Source: Arthrobacter rhombi (GTDB lineage Bacteria > Actinomycetota > Actinomycetes > Actinomycetales > Micrococcaceae). Taken from it: 64,000 bases of DNA. The notes beneath the pieces were generated by a model. The model was not told where the DNA came from. It saw only the letters and a list, made by a program, of their open reading frames with translations, and did not search any database. Positions 1 to 9,076 of this stretch are shown here, piece after piece. A program made the translations under genes and the position numbers. The DNA lies in the NCBI RefSeq assembly GCF_900163545.1, contig NZ_FUHW01000044.1:186001-250000 (forward strand). Reading direction: 5' to 3'. Numbering within the stretch: the first letter of the stretch is position 1; each line of letters opens with the position of its first letter.

Positions 1-1023
1 CCCGTCCCGATCATAGGCTCGGCGTCAGGAGGACACCCTGCGGTCATTCCTGGCTATTCTGTTGATCCCATCCAAGCAGGATTAGTTCGTTTGCGGGTGG
101 CCGTACCGCCAGCGTTCACCAAACCACTGATGCGCAACATCGCCAGTGCTCTGGTTCATCGAGCCATTCGATCCGTGACCAGATCACAGAAAACGGCACC
201 GCTGGCAACCGTGCTGTTGTCCCCACGAGATGTCTTTCCACGAAATAATACTGGACACCGAGTTCTACATGTCACCGACGATTGGCCGGCGGGCGCCCAG
301 ATGATGGGGCTGACACGTGCCCAAGTCGTTCGAACTTTGCGTCAGAACATCCAGCGCGCGGACTCGGTCACGGTTGTTACTCCTTACCTCGTAGGGAATC
401 TGCCGAGGACGCGCGAACGGGTGACGCCCGTGGTGCTCCCCAACGGGTGCGGGGTCCCGGAGCCGACCCTGGAAAATACGCGAGAACACTCGGCTTCCGG
501 CATTGGTCTCATCGGCCAGCTGAATGAGCGACTTGACATGGATTTGCTAGACGAACTTGCAGCTAGTGGTCTTCCGATAGAGGTTATCGGCCCACGAAGG
601 GAGCGTCAGTCTGAGACGGTCGAGCGTTTGGACCGTTTCCTTCACGCCGAGAATGTCACTTGGATGGGTGAGATGTCGGAAGATGCTCTCCGGATCCGTC
701 TGCAAAAGTTGGCCGTAGGCATCACCCCATATGCCGACAACGAATTCAACCGGGCTAGCTTTCCGTTGAAGACCATGGATTATTTGGCGGCCGGGCTAGC
801 TGTGGTTTCGACCGATTTGCCCGCCGTGCATTGGCTCAATAGTTCTTTGATCTCTGTCGGTTCGACACACCGAGATTTCGTTGACCAAGTTGCATGTGCC
901 CACGCCACCCCCGCTGACTTCCAAACGCGAAACGAACGTCGTTCCTTCGCGCGGCGACATACTTGGGATGCTAGGGCGGAGCAGCTCCTAGGCCTGATCC
1001 GTGCAGAAAAGGAAATAACATGA
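1..1023 (+). CDS. Glycosyltransferase, GT-B fold (family 1/4-like), 5'-truncated by window edge
   Basis: The reading frame is open from base 1 with no stop, so the gene probably begins before the window; a TTG at 91 is the first weak internal start and gives 310 residues. The C-terminal half has the look of a GT-B sugar transferase: a GLIGQLNERLDMDLL segment opening the second Rossmann domain, then FPLKTMDYLAAGLAVVSTDLPA, the donor-binding loop common to GT1/GT4 enzymes and TuaH-like proteins. It should add a sugar from a nucleotide donor to a growing lipid-linked glycan at the inner face of the membrane. The stop overlaps the start of the next gene by four bases (ATGA), so the two are translationally coupled. 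The acceptor and sugar cannot be told from sequence. Confidence 0.75.
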   Translation, partial: PVPIIGSASGGHPAVIPGYSVDPIQAGLVRLRVAVPPAFTKPLMRNIASALVHRAIRSVTRSQKTAPLATVLLSPRDVFPRNNTGHRVLHVTDDWPAGAQMMGLTRAQVVRTLRQNIQRADSVTVVTPYLVGNLPRTRERVTPVVLPNGCGVPEPTLENTREHSASGIGLIGQLNERLDMDLLDELAASGLPIEVIGPRRERQSETVERLDRFLHAENVTWMGEMSEDALRIRLQKLAVGITPYADNEFNRASFPLKTMDYLAAGLAVVSTDLPAVHWLNSSLISVGSTHRDFVDQVACAHATPADFQTRNERRSFARRHTWDARAEQLLGLIRAEKEIT

Positions 1024-2321
1024 GCTCGACAAAGCGATGGCGAGCAACAGGACCTGCCCTATTCACCATGTGTCTAGGGGTAGCACTTTTGACTTCCTGT
1101 ACAGCGGCCGAGCCGACGGATCCTTTGGCGGATCTCAGTACTGAAACCGGGGAATTGGGACTCCCATTGGTGCCGTGGGAAGGCGGGTCGGAATATTGGA
1201 AACAGTTCGAGAAGGCCGATCAAGCAGGGTGGTCTGACCCCTCGTTCTTTCCCATTGTCGCTTGGTATGACTCAGCGTCGGATGATTCAGAGATTCTTTT
1301 TGATAAGAAGCTGGGAATCAATACATACGTTGGAATGCCCGATACGTTGGACTCACAACTCCTTGATGATCACGATATGTACTGGATCGGGGGGGCGCTC
1401 AACAAAACCTTTACCAGCAAAACCAAGAGTTGGGTCGGTCATTTCCTCGACGATGAAGTCGACGGGCGTTTTTCTCCCAAAGAAGGAAAGAAACACCTTG
1501 CCGAGCGAAAGGCCGAGGCGCCCGAAGGTTTGTTCTCGTATGCGAATTTCACTTACATGGTCTTGGAAAACGATTTGGACGCTTCGGTCTCGACCAGTTA
1601 CATAAACAATTTCACCGATGTCGTTTCTGTGGATAAATATTGGTACACCATTCCGCATTGTTCGGCGAAGCCGTATCGGGACGTCTCCGCGGTCCCGGTG
1701 ACACAAGAATGGTGCCGATCGTCTTCGAGCTATGGCAAGACTATGCAGGCCCTGCGTCAACGAGACGCGGCTGATGGGGAGCTCCAGCCACTCTGGCAAT
1801 TCGTAGAAAACATGACAGGGGCTGACCAGGAAACGAATTTCGACCAGTACGTCGATGCTGATCAATTGGCGGGGGCTGTGATGGCCTCAGTTATCAACGA
1901 GGCCCGGGGAATCGTATATTTCAACCAGAGCTTTGCCGGACCGTGCAAGTCGAGCAACGTTTTCCGATCAGCCCAGGTGGTTCCCGAATTTTGTGGCCAG
2001 AAACAGGTTTCGTCAGTTCAGAAGGTGAATGGGCAGATCCACTCTTTGGCGCCGGTAATCAACACGCAGTCTCTGGAATATTCCTTTGGTAAAGGTCTAT
2101 CGACGATGCTCAAAATTCACGATGGGTATGCGTACCTCTTTGCTATGACCGATGGGCAGTCGCCTGCCGGTGAACGCGCCTTTGAATGGCCCGAGGGAAT
2201 TTCGGGGACCACTGCCAAGGTGATGTTCGAAAACCGGAGTGTTGAGTTTGGAGCGAACGGTCGCATGACCGACGATTTTGCTTCGGAATCCAACTACCAC
2301 ATATACAAGGTGAGAATATGA
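1020..2321 (+). CDS. Putative surface lipoprotein, possibly glycoside-hydrolase-like
   Basis: 433 residues. The N-terminus has a basic start, a hydrophobic stretch and a lipobox LLTSC with Cys27, so the mature protein should be a lipoprotein on the outer face of the membrane. The body is rich in aromatic and acidic residues (HFLDDEVDGRFS, VVSVDKYWYTIPHC, GIVYFNQSF), a pattern seen in TIM-barrel sugar-processing enzymes, but I cannot assign a family or name catalytic acids with confidence. It is locked by ATGA overlaps between two glycosyltransferase genes, which argues for a role in making, trimming or exporting the same polysaccharide. Function remains unknown; a non-catalytic glycan-binding lipoprotein is the main alternative. 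Confidence 0.6.
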   Translation: MSSTKRWRATGPALFTMCLGVALLTSCTAAEPTDPLADLSTETGELGLPLVPWEGGSEYWKQFEKADQAGWSDPSFFPIVAWYDSASDDSEILFDKKLGINTYVGMPDTLDSQLLDDHDMYWIGGALNKTFTSKTKSWVGHFLDDEVDGRFSPKEGKKHLAERKAEAPEGLFSYANFTYMVLENDLDASVSTSYINNFTDVVSVDKYWYTIPHCSAKPYRDVSAVPVTQEWCRSSSSYGKTMQALRQRDAADGELQPLWQFVENMTGADQETNFDQYVDADQLAGAVMASVINEARGIVYFNQSFAGPCKSSNVFRSAQVVPEFCGQKQVSSVQKVNGQIHSLAPVINTQSLEYSFGKGLSTMLKIHDGYAYLFAMTDGQSPAGERAFEWPEGISGTTAKVMFENRSVEFGANGRMTDDFASESNYHIYKVRI

Positions 2322-3193
2322 GTTTGGAAATTTCGCATGTCCTACTGACGCGCTTCAACCTTCCGACACCCGGCGTGGAGAGCCTCATCCGGGCCAAAGA
2401 CGGCTGGCTGCGTGATCGGCAAGCCCTTTTTGAACGATATTGTCTGCCGTCGGTAAAAGACCAATCCGAGCGCAACTTCCACTGGATCATTTACTTTGAT
2501 GCTGAGAGCCCAAAATGGCTGAGAGCCCGTATCGCTGAGCTCAGCTCAGATGGCACGTTCGTGCCTTTGTTCAGGCAAAGCGTACCGCACGCTCAGCTAG
2601 TACAAGACGTCGAAGAGGTGGCCGGCCGGCGAACAGAAATCCTAATGACGACAAACCTAGACAACGATGACGCGATTTCTAAGGATTTCGTAGCTCGTCT
2701 TCAGGCGGCAGTTCTGGGACCAGAGAGGAGGGCATTCTACGTCAGCTATGGGCTTATCCAACAAGGGCGGAGGCTGTTTCTGAGACTTGATCCCACGAAT
2801 GCTTTCTGCACTGTTAGCGAATCGTGGGAGGAACCTTCGACATGTTGGTTCGATTGGCATAACCGTTTGGACCGGCATATGCCGACAACGCAGATTCCCG
2901 GTGAACCGGGCTGGCTCCAGATGGTGCATGAGGGGAACGTCAGCAACCGAATCCGGGGACGTCGGGTGAGTCCCGCGGGGTTCGCTGATGCTTTTGGGCA
3001 AGTCTTGCAAGGAGTAGAGATTCCTGGCGCTGGAGAGTTGCTCTTCGACCGGTTCGTGGCAGCGCCGATTCGCAGGGCACGTGACTTTCTCCGTGACGGC
3101 GCGAAAGGCATTATCATGCGCCTGGGCGGTAAGAACGGTCTCGACCGTCTGAAGCTTGCTGTGGCGCGGGGAAACCGAAATCAACCGCAATGA
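2318..3193 (+). CDS. Putative rhamnosyltransferase-like glycosyltransferase
   Basis: 291 residues beginning SHVLLTRFNLPTPG, followed by RYCLPSVKDQSERNFHWIIY and, near residue 110, TTNLDNDDAISKDFV. The LDNDD segment looks like the DxD-type metal/nucleotide site of GT-A enzymes. The overall layout matches the family annotated as putative rhamnosyl transferase (Gly_transf_rham). No signal peptide or membrane segment is seen, so it should act at the cytoplasmic face. It starts inside the stop of the lipoprotein gene (ATGA), giving three genes in one coupled unit. About 75 bases follow before the Wzz-like gene. The actual sugar is inferred from family resemblance only. Confidence 0.7.
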   Translation: MSLEISHVLLTRFNLPTPGVESLIRAKDGWLRDRQALFERYCLPSVKDQSERNFHWIIYFDAESPKWLRARIAELSSDGTFVPLFRQSVPHAQLVQDVEEVAGRRTEILMTTNLDNDDAISKDFVARLQAAVLGPERRAFYVSYGLIQQGRRLFLRLDPTNAFCTVSESWEEPSTCWFDWHNRLDRHMPTTQIPGEPGWLQMVHEGNVSNRIRGRRVSPAGFADAFGQVLQGVEIPGAGELLFDRFVAAPIRRARDFLRDGAKGIIMRLGGKNGLDRLKLAVARGNRNQPQ

Positions 3194-3268
3194 TTGACAT
3201 CAAGGGGATACTGGGAAGTTCGAGGAACGTCAGCGAACTTGCTGGCGCATTGGCGATGGGGGTAGGCA

Positions 3269-4075
3269 ATGTTCGTTCGTGATCTGATCATGAGTTGTCT
3301 GCGACGGTGGTATCTGCTCCTCATCGGCCTGATGTTAACAGCCGTTGCTGTCTATGCAGTATTTGATACAGTGACGCCTACCTATGAGGCCAAGGCCAGC
3401 ATGGTATTGGTTCCTCCTCAAGTTGCAGTGACTAAGGGGGATAACCCTTTCCTATACCTTGGTGGCCTTGACCAAGCGCTCGGCGTATTGCAAGTTAAGG
3501 TCACTGCCCCCGAGATCGCTGGCCCACTTGTTGAACGGTACGAAGGCTCGGAGGTGGCAGTTACCCAGGACGACGCAACATCCGGGCCGATTTTGGTGGT
3601 CTCGGTGACCGGACCAGACCAGACAGCGACAATGGGGCTGCTTCGAGAAATGCAGAAGACAGTCCCCAAGACACTGACTGATCTGCAGGACCAGCTCAAG
3701 GTCCCGGACTCATCTGTAATCACGATGCTTACCTTGTCTACCGACGAGAAGCCAACTGTCGTGAGAAAGAAGCAGATACAGCTGACCGCAGTCGTCGGTG
3801 CATTAGGTGTCGGCGGAACGGTCCTACTGACCGGTCTAGCCGACGGTCTGCTTATTCGTCGCAGAGAGCGTCGGAGAAAAGGGCCCGCGTCGACGACTGT
3901 CCCCAAGAGGTACCCGGCGTCGGATGAGTCCAGCAGCGATGTTGCTGCAGGCAAGGCGGAGAGGCCTCGAAAAGCGCTGAAAAATGCGCCCGAAGTTGTC
4001 CCGTCCGATACCGATTCGACTCAACAATCGTCGGATAAAAAATCAGTGATGTCGCGTAGTGAAAACCGCAGTTGA
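3269..4075 (+). CDS. Wzz/YveK-like polysaccharide chain-length determinant
   Basis: 268 residues with the topology of polysaccharide co-polymerases: a membrane segment at about 13-33, an extracytoplasmic domain of about 140 residues, a second membrane segment at about 172-195, then a charged cytoplasmic tail of 70 residues rich in K, R and S. No Walker motifs are present, so the tyrosine-kinase half found in some actinobacterial Wzz proteins is missing. Proteins of this type set chain length during Wzy-dependent polymerisation. A GGGGG run a few bases upstream of the ATG serves as ribosome-binding site. The 3' end overlaps the next gene, a polymerase, by 17 bases. Confidence 0.75.
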   Translation: MFVRDLIMSCLRRWYLLLIGLMLTAVAVYAVFDTVTPTYEAKASMVLVPPQVAVTKGDNPFLYLGGLDQALGVLQVKVTAPEIAGPLVERYEGSEVAVTQDDATSGPILVVSVTGPDQTATMGLLREMQKTVPKTLTDLQDQLKVPDSSVITMLTLSTDEKPTVVRKKQIQLTAVVGALGVGGTVLLTGLADGLLIRRRERRRKGPASTTVPKRYPASDESSSDVAAGKAERPRKALKNAPEVVPSDTDSTQQSSDKKSVMSRSENRS

Positions 4076-6053
4076 CGCTACCCCCAGACGGTCGAGCTCC
4101 ATACGTACTTACATGGATGCGACCTCGGTTCTGACGTTCTACGCCTTCTTGTTGCTGGCCATCCCGTCAGACCAGAGCATCGCCGCTTTGGGGGGCGCCG
4201 GGGCACCATCGACGATATTTGGGCTCGGAATGCTCTTGTGGTGGGCATGGCATAACCTGCAGAACGCCAGCCCGCACTCCGTCCGTCGACTACAGCCAGT
4301 GAGAACTGCGCTCGTCTTCTTCCTTGTTTGCGTTATGACTAGCTATGTCTTGGCAGCGCTCATGCCACTGCCTTACGTGGATGGCAATGGTTCCACGATG
4401 ACTCTGGTCAATGTGGCGTCATACGCCGGAGTCATTCTTGTCGCCAATGATGGTGTCCAAGACCGGGGAAGATTCCTCGCTCTCTTGAAACGCCTTGCCA
4501 TCATGGGAGGCCTCTATGCCCTCGTCGGTGTCCTTCAATTTTTCAGCAGCGTGGACTTCATGGAATCCTTCCAGATACCTGGCCTGACCTCCACAGGTCT
4601 GGGCGGCGTCGATGTGCGTGGTGGTTTTATCCGCTCTGAGTCCACCGCGAGGCATCCACTTGAATACGCGGCCGTTCTAGCGATGTTGCTTCCTGTGGCG
4701 CTTACTCTCGCGATTCGGGATACGTCACGTGGTTTTCTACTTCGTTTCTTGCCCGCGGGTGTCATGTTCCTCGCGGCATTTGTCTCGGTTACTAGGTCTG
4801 CACTCCTGGGCATTGCCGCGGGCCTGATCGTACTTTTTCCGACATGGGAACGTCGGCTACGGATGAAGATAGCGGCGGCCGGAGTAGCAGGAATTGGAAT
4901 CCTGTACTTCTTCGTCCCGGGTCTCGGCGGAACCATCTTCGGCATGTTTTCCGGATCGGATCCGAGCGTCGACTCCCGTACATCCAGTATCGACGTGGCC
5001 TTTGGGTACTTGTCCCTGGAGCCGAGCTTTGGCAGAGGACTCGGCACGATGAGCCCCATGTACCGAATTTTTGACAATCAATACTTCGGCCTCTTGATCG
5101 AAGTAGGGCTCGTTGGAACTCTTTCCTTTCTAGCACTGGTGCTTGTGGGGACTATGTCGACTTTTCTCCGCCATAGCCGTTCCGACCAGTTACTTGGCGA
5201 TCTTGGCCCAGCACTGGCTGGTGGGGTTCTTGCCGGGGCGCTGTTGTGCGCATTTTTTGACGCGTTTCATTTCCCGCAAGCAGTTGGCATGCTGATGATG
5301 ATGCTTGGACTCTGCGGGGCATATTGGAATGTGAAGAGCTTCCGTGAGGCAGAAGCAGGGAAGCCTCTGATCAGAGGACGTCTGTTCTTGGCAACAGCAG
5401 GATTCCAGCACGTCGTAGCTGTTCTTCGTCGTCGTTGGTACGTCGTCGTCGCAGTCCTTTTATTGACTGTTCCAGCTGTAATCGCATCAATGGAGGTCAA
5501 GGGTGTCTACTACACGAAGTTTGAGATGGGTTTCGAGGCTCCAGCCGCTGCGACTAAAAATAATGCCCTGCGGACTGAAGGTTCGACTACAGTAAACTTT
5601 GCCGCAGTCGTTCAGCGAATCTACGAGGGAACCCACCCGAATCCCGTGGTGATTCCAACAACCGCGCCGCTGTACGGGACCGGAATACGTGACGCGACGG
5701 CTGTTTACCTGCCAAATTCTGGGGGCCAGTGGCAATCGAATTTCAACAAGCCCAGCGTCGTCGTCGAGATCGTGCGCAGTAGTCCCGAGGCGGTCCTGAA
5801 AACTGCGGCCGAGGTCTCCGGCGAACTTCAAAAATTGGCAACTACCCAACAGGAAGCTCTCGGGATTTGGGAGAGCGCACAAATCTCAACCAACCAGAGG
5901 CCGGGAACGGTCGATATCAGTTACATCGGTGTTCGGACGAAATATGCCTTAGTTGGTATCGCAACTCTTGGCCTCGGATTGGCTTTCGCCTCCGCCATCT
6001 ATCTGGATCGGGCCATTCAGGCTGTCGCCCGCCGCCGCGAGTCGCAGAGGTAA
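4059..6053 (+). CDS. O-antigen-ligase/Wzy-type polymerase fused to a Wzz-like C-terminal domain
   Basis: 664 residues starting at GTG 4059 inside the preceding gene; an in-frame ATG at 4113 is an alternative. Residues 20-425 are a polytopic membrane protein resembling the O-antigen ligase / Wzy family: many hydrophobic segments, a long outer loop around 155-205 (GGVDVRGGFIRSESTARHPL), and the tail segment PSFGRGLGTMSPMYRIFDNQYF. Residues 455-664 form a separate unit with a membrane segment (459-478), about 150 residues outside, and a second membrane segment (631-650) followed by RRR, which is the Wzz topology. The protein thus joins polymerase and chain-length control, next to a free-standing Wzz-like gene. 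The polymerase part is well supported; the Wzz call for the tail rests on topology. Confidence 0.75.
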   Translation: MKTAVDATPRRSSSIRTYMDATSVLTFYAFLLLAIPSDQSIAALGGAGAPSTIFGLGMLLWWAWHNLQNASPHSVRRLQPVRTALVFFLVCVMTSYVLAALMPLPYVDGNGSTMTLVNVASYAGVILVANDGVQDRGRFLALLKRLAIMGGLYALVGVLQFFSSVDFMESFQIPGLTSTGLGGVDVRGGFIRSESTARHPLEYAAVLAMLLPVALTLAIRDTSRGFLLRFLPAGVMFLAAFVSVTRSALLGIAAGLIVLFPTWERRLRMKIAAAGVAGIGILYFFVPGLGGTIFGMFSGSDPSVDSRTSSIDVAFGYLSLEPSFGRGLGTMSPMYRIFDNQYFGLLIEVGLVGTLSFLALVLVGTMSTFLRHSRSDQLLGDLGPALAGGVLAGALLCAFFDAFHFPQAVGMLMMMLGLCGAYWNVKSFREAEAGKPLIRGRLFLATAGFQHVVAVLRRRWYVVVAVLLLTVPAVIASMEVKGVYYTKFEMGFEAPAAATKNNALRTEGSTTVNFAAVVQRIYEGTHPNPVVIPTTAPLYGTGIRDATAVYLPNSGGQWQSNFNKPSVVVEIVRSSPEAVLKTAAEVSGELQKLATTQQEALGIWESAQISTNQRPGTVDISYIGVRTKYALVGIATLGLGLAFASAIYLDRAIQAVARRRESQR

Positions 6054-6235
6054 AGGCGTTCTGCACCGATGGGCGCCGGAGGGTTTTCCGGTTATTTGGA
6101 CAGTCAAAATGGGGACTGAAGCAGCAAGGGCGAATAAATGGCTGATGCAGATTTATACGCACCGTCGCAATCGACCTCGAGGCTGGGACTTCATTGGGCA
6201 AGACAGCATCGGAAAGTGACTCTGCCTCTCCTGGA

Positions 6236-8962
6236 TTACTGTCTGCTGCTGGTGTCGCGCTCCCATATGGTGGATGCGGTCCGTTTACCACCGAGACGAT
6301 ACAGTCGGGCAGCGGCCACGTAACCCGCGTATATCAAGGCGTCGAAAGCACTCATGGGGCCGTGAATTGCTCCCACCAGTTCGCGAACAGTTCGACGCGT
6401 GGTCGAGTAAGGAGCGGTGGCTTGAACACCGCCCGTGGCTCTGGAGCTTAACATTTCTGCTTGGCCACGGTAATTGCGTCTGAGGATGGCCAGAAGCGAT
6501 GAACTGGTCCGTGGCGTGGAAACTGCAACGGGTGGCGTGTACATGATGGCCTTCTCTGAATGCTCGAACTGTTGATCTATGAACAGGTCGTCTGCCGTCA
6601 GGGAGGGAAAAATGCCGAACCGGGCATGACCGCTCTTTGTGAGGCCGTAGGCACCGGCACCCCAGAGTGCTTCATCGGTCGATGGCAACCGCCGTCGAGC
6701 CCGGTAGAAAGACTTGACCGTCCAGGAAGCGCCGGAGTCGTCATAACGATAGGCCGGCCGTGCGGCGAGGACATCGCCCCTCTTGAGACGTTCTAATACA
6801 AGTCGCAGCGTGGTGGGACTGATGGGGATATCCGCATCGAGGTAGAGCCTTGGCCAAAAGGAAGCAATCGCATCTGCCTCATTGAGAGCGGCCGTTTTAG
6901 ACGCTGTGCCTACCTCGAGAACGGTGACTCCAAAGAACCCGCGGGCTATTTCTGCCGAATTGTCAGTGCAGCCGTTGCAGGCGACAATGACTTCGATGTT
7001 TCCGGTATCGACTACCGGTTGGAGGCTTCTCAAGGTGCGGCCGATGACAGCTGCTTCGTTGTGAGCAGGGATGATGATGGTACCTCTGGGAAAACCATCG
7101 AGAACGTGCAGGAGGCGCTCGGCAGGTGTGGGGCCTGGTAAAGATCCCCAGCTTGCTTCGTCCATGATCGTCCGGAAGATCTCCAGTCTAGTTGGCTTGT
7201 AGAGGCGCAAAAGTTCGGTGAGCGCCACACCATTACGGAACCACCGTGCATACCGTGCGTCGTGGTATTTGCGGACATACCTCACGCGGTTCACGGCTAA
7301 TAATGCGTTGAGACTCGCCGAAGTCCCTGAACCACCACCGTGGTGGACCATCGTGGAAGCTGGTTCGTACCAAGCCGTCTCGCCAGTCTCCCGAGCCCGT
7401 CGGAAGTAGTCGACTTCCTCCGAGTAGAGGAAGAAACGCTCGTCCCAGTCACCAAGTCGTTTGGCGAGATCAGACCGCACCATGAGAGCGGCGCCGGAGG
7501 CCCAGTCGATTCTATGGGCGTGCTGGTACGTTTCGCTCGCATAATCGGTTTCAGCGAGCCAGCCCGGACGGGTGGGCCACTTGGCGCCGAAAAGTGCGTC
7601 ACCGAAGGCAGTGGTGACGGTTGGTTCGCGACGGAGCGATTCATAAATGGAACCATCGGTTTCCAACAGTTTCGGAACCACGAGTCCCGCCCCCGTGGCG
7701 ACCAATCTCCGGTGTAACGCGGTAATCGACCCAGGCATCACCTCGAGATCGGGATTTAGCACAAGTACGGCACGAGTATCCCCGGAGACGCGATGGGCAG
7801 CGTTGATGCCGCTCGCATAGCCAAGGTTGCCACCCGTGGACAGGGTGTACGCATCGGGGTAGGACCGGAGTTCGTGGAGGGTTCCGTCGGCGGAGTCGTT
7901 GTCGGCGACGATCACGCGGAGCCGGAGGGTTTTGGCTTCCCGACGAAGACTCGTCATGAGAGGAGCGAGCGACGATTCACTGTTATACGTCACGATGTAA
8001 ACCACCACATCGGCTGGAGCGCCCACGGGTACGAATGAGCCGTCGGGCTCTCCAGAGGCCAAGTCGTCACGGCTGAGCGTGAGACTCGAGTTGGCGGGGG
8101 TGGCCGCTGGGGAGATCGTGGAACTATCGCGTCTCAGCTGGAGCAGACTAGGCGGATCATCCACGAGATATCGGCGAGCCAGACGTCGCGGTTCCAATGC
8201 GAGCCTCCACGCCCATTCCAAGCCGTGTTCACTGGCCCAGTCAGGGGCACGTTGGATGGCTCCCGCGAGGAAGTCGACGACGGCGCCGAAGGCAAGGAGG
8301 ACTCCAGCCCCCGTTGCATTTCCATACTTTGCCATCCAAAGTTCTTGGCGGGGTTTCCCCAGTCCGACGATCAGTAGCTGGGCTCCTGACTCCCGGATAG
8401 TTCGGGCCAGATCCAACGATTTCTTGTGGTCTGCCAGGTCTGCACGGTCGGGGGACCACATGCCAGCAATGACGAGGTCGGGGCGTCCCCTGGTTAGCTG
8501 ACGAGACAGCAGACGCTGAATGAGATACGAGCCCCCCAAAAAACCGACCGTTGCACCAGACCGCTGAGCTTCATCAAGTAAGGGGCCAATCAGGTCACTA
8601 CCGGCCAACCGGGGCCAACTCCGGCCCGTCAGCTTAGTTGCTTGCGCCACCAACGGTGCCCCGTCAAGGAGCGTCAGCCACTCCATGGGTTCACCACCTT
8701 GTGCGGACTCTGCGTCCAAAGCTATCGGTTGGATTGTTGGACGTAGCGAATCGCCCAGAGTTTCCTGCCAACGTCCACCACGACCGAATTGGGCAATGTG
8801 GTCTAGGTTTGCTGACACGACCGACAAGGGGGGTTCAGCATCCGCTGTTACCGGGGATGTGGTGGCGTGTGTCCGGTCAATGATTTGCTGGATCGCAAGG
8901 GGCTGATCGACCAAATCGACGACGATGCCCGCGAGGTTGATACGTTGTTGTTTGGAAGACAT
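6236..8962 (-). CDS. Three-domain glycosyltransferase fusion: WecG/TagA/CpsF + GT2 + GT2
   Basis: 908 residues, about three times a normal glycosyltransferase. Domain 1 (about 8-275) is a WecG/TagA/CpsF enzyme: SANLDHIAQF at 50-59, LLDGAPLV at 98-105, the hallmark GKPRQELW at 202-209. Domain 2 (about 318-600) is a GT2 with VVVYIVTYNSESSL at 319-332, ADND at 353-356, LNPDLEV at 402-408 and a catalytic-base-like EEVDYFRR at 515-522, as in rhamnosyltransferases. Domain 3 (about 627-870) is another GT2, with TIIIPAHNEAAV at 628-639 and LDADIPI at 708-714. The known WecG/TagA activity adds an N-acetylmannosamine-type sugar to an undecaprenyl-PP-linked sugar; two further transfers from one polypeptide are inferred. 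It lies 114 bases downstream of the acetyltransferase gene on the same strand and converges with the Wzy gene. Confidence 0.85.
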   Translation of the reverse strand: MSSKQQRINLAGIVVDLVDQPLAIQQIIDRTHATTSPVTADAEPPLSVVSANLDHIAQFGRGGRWQETLGDSLRPTIQPIALDAESAQGGEPMEWLTLLDGAPLVAQATKLTGRSWPRLAGSDLIGPLLDEAQRSGATVGFLGGSYLIQRLLSRQLTRGRPDLVIAGMWSPDRADLADHKKSLDLARTIRESGAQLLIVGLGKPRQELWMAKYGNATGAGVLLAFGAVVDFLAGAIQRAPDWASEHGLEWAWRLALEPRRLARRYLVDDPPSLLQLRRDSSTISPAATPANSSLTLSRDDLASGEPDGSFVPVGAPADVVVYIVTYNSESSLAPLMTSLRREAKTLRLRVIVADNDSADGTLHELRSYPDAYTLSTGGNLGYASGINAAHRVSGDTRAVLVLNPDLEVMPGSITALHRRLVATGAGLVVPKLLETDGSIYESLRREPTVTTAFGDALFGAKWPTRPGWLAETDYASETYQHAHRIDWASGAALMVRSDLAKRLGDWDERFFLYSEEVDYFRRARETGETAWYEPASTMVHHGGGSGTSASLNALLAVNRVRYVRKYHDARYARWFRNGVALTELLRLYKPTRLEIFRTIMDEASWGSLPGPTPAERLLHVLDGFPRGTIIIPAHNEAAVIGRTLRSLQPVVDTGNIEVIVACNGCTDNSAEIARGFFGVTVLEVGTASKTAALNEADAIASFWPRLYLDADIPISPTTLRLVLERLKRGDVLAARPAYRYDDSGASWTVKSFYRARRRLPSTDEALWGAGAYGLTKSGHARFGIFPSLTADDLFIDQQFEHSEKAIMYTPPVAVSTPRTSSSLLAILRRNYRGQAEMLSSRATGGVQATAPYSTTRRTVRELVGAIHGPMSAFDALIYAGYVAAARLYRLGGKRTASTIWERDTSSRQ

Positions 8963-9076
8963 GTTCCCAACCTTGTGAATTCAGATGGTGAGTACTAGCG
9001 GTAAACGGTCACTGAGCCGTCGACGATCCGTGGTTTGGGTGTCGGCTCTCTCGGCGGTAGAGGGACAGATGAACGA

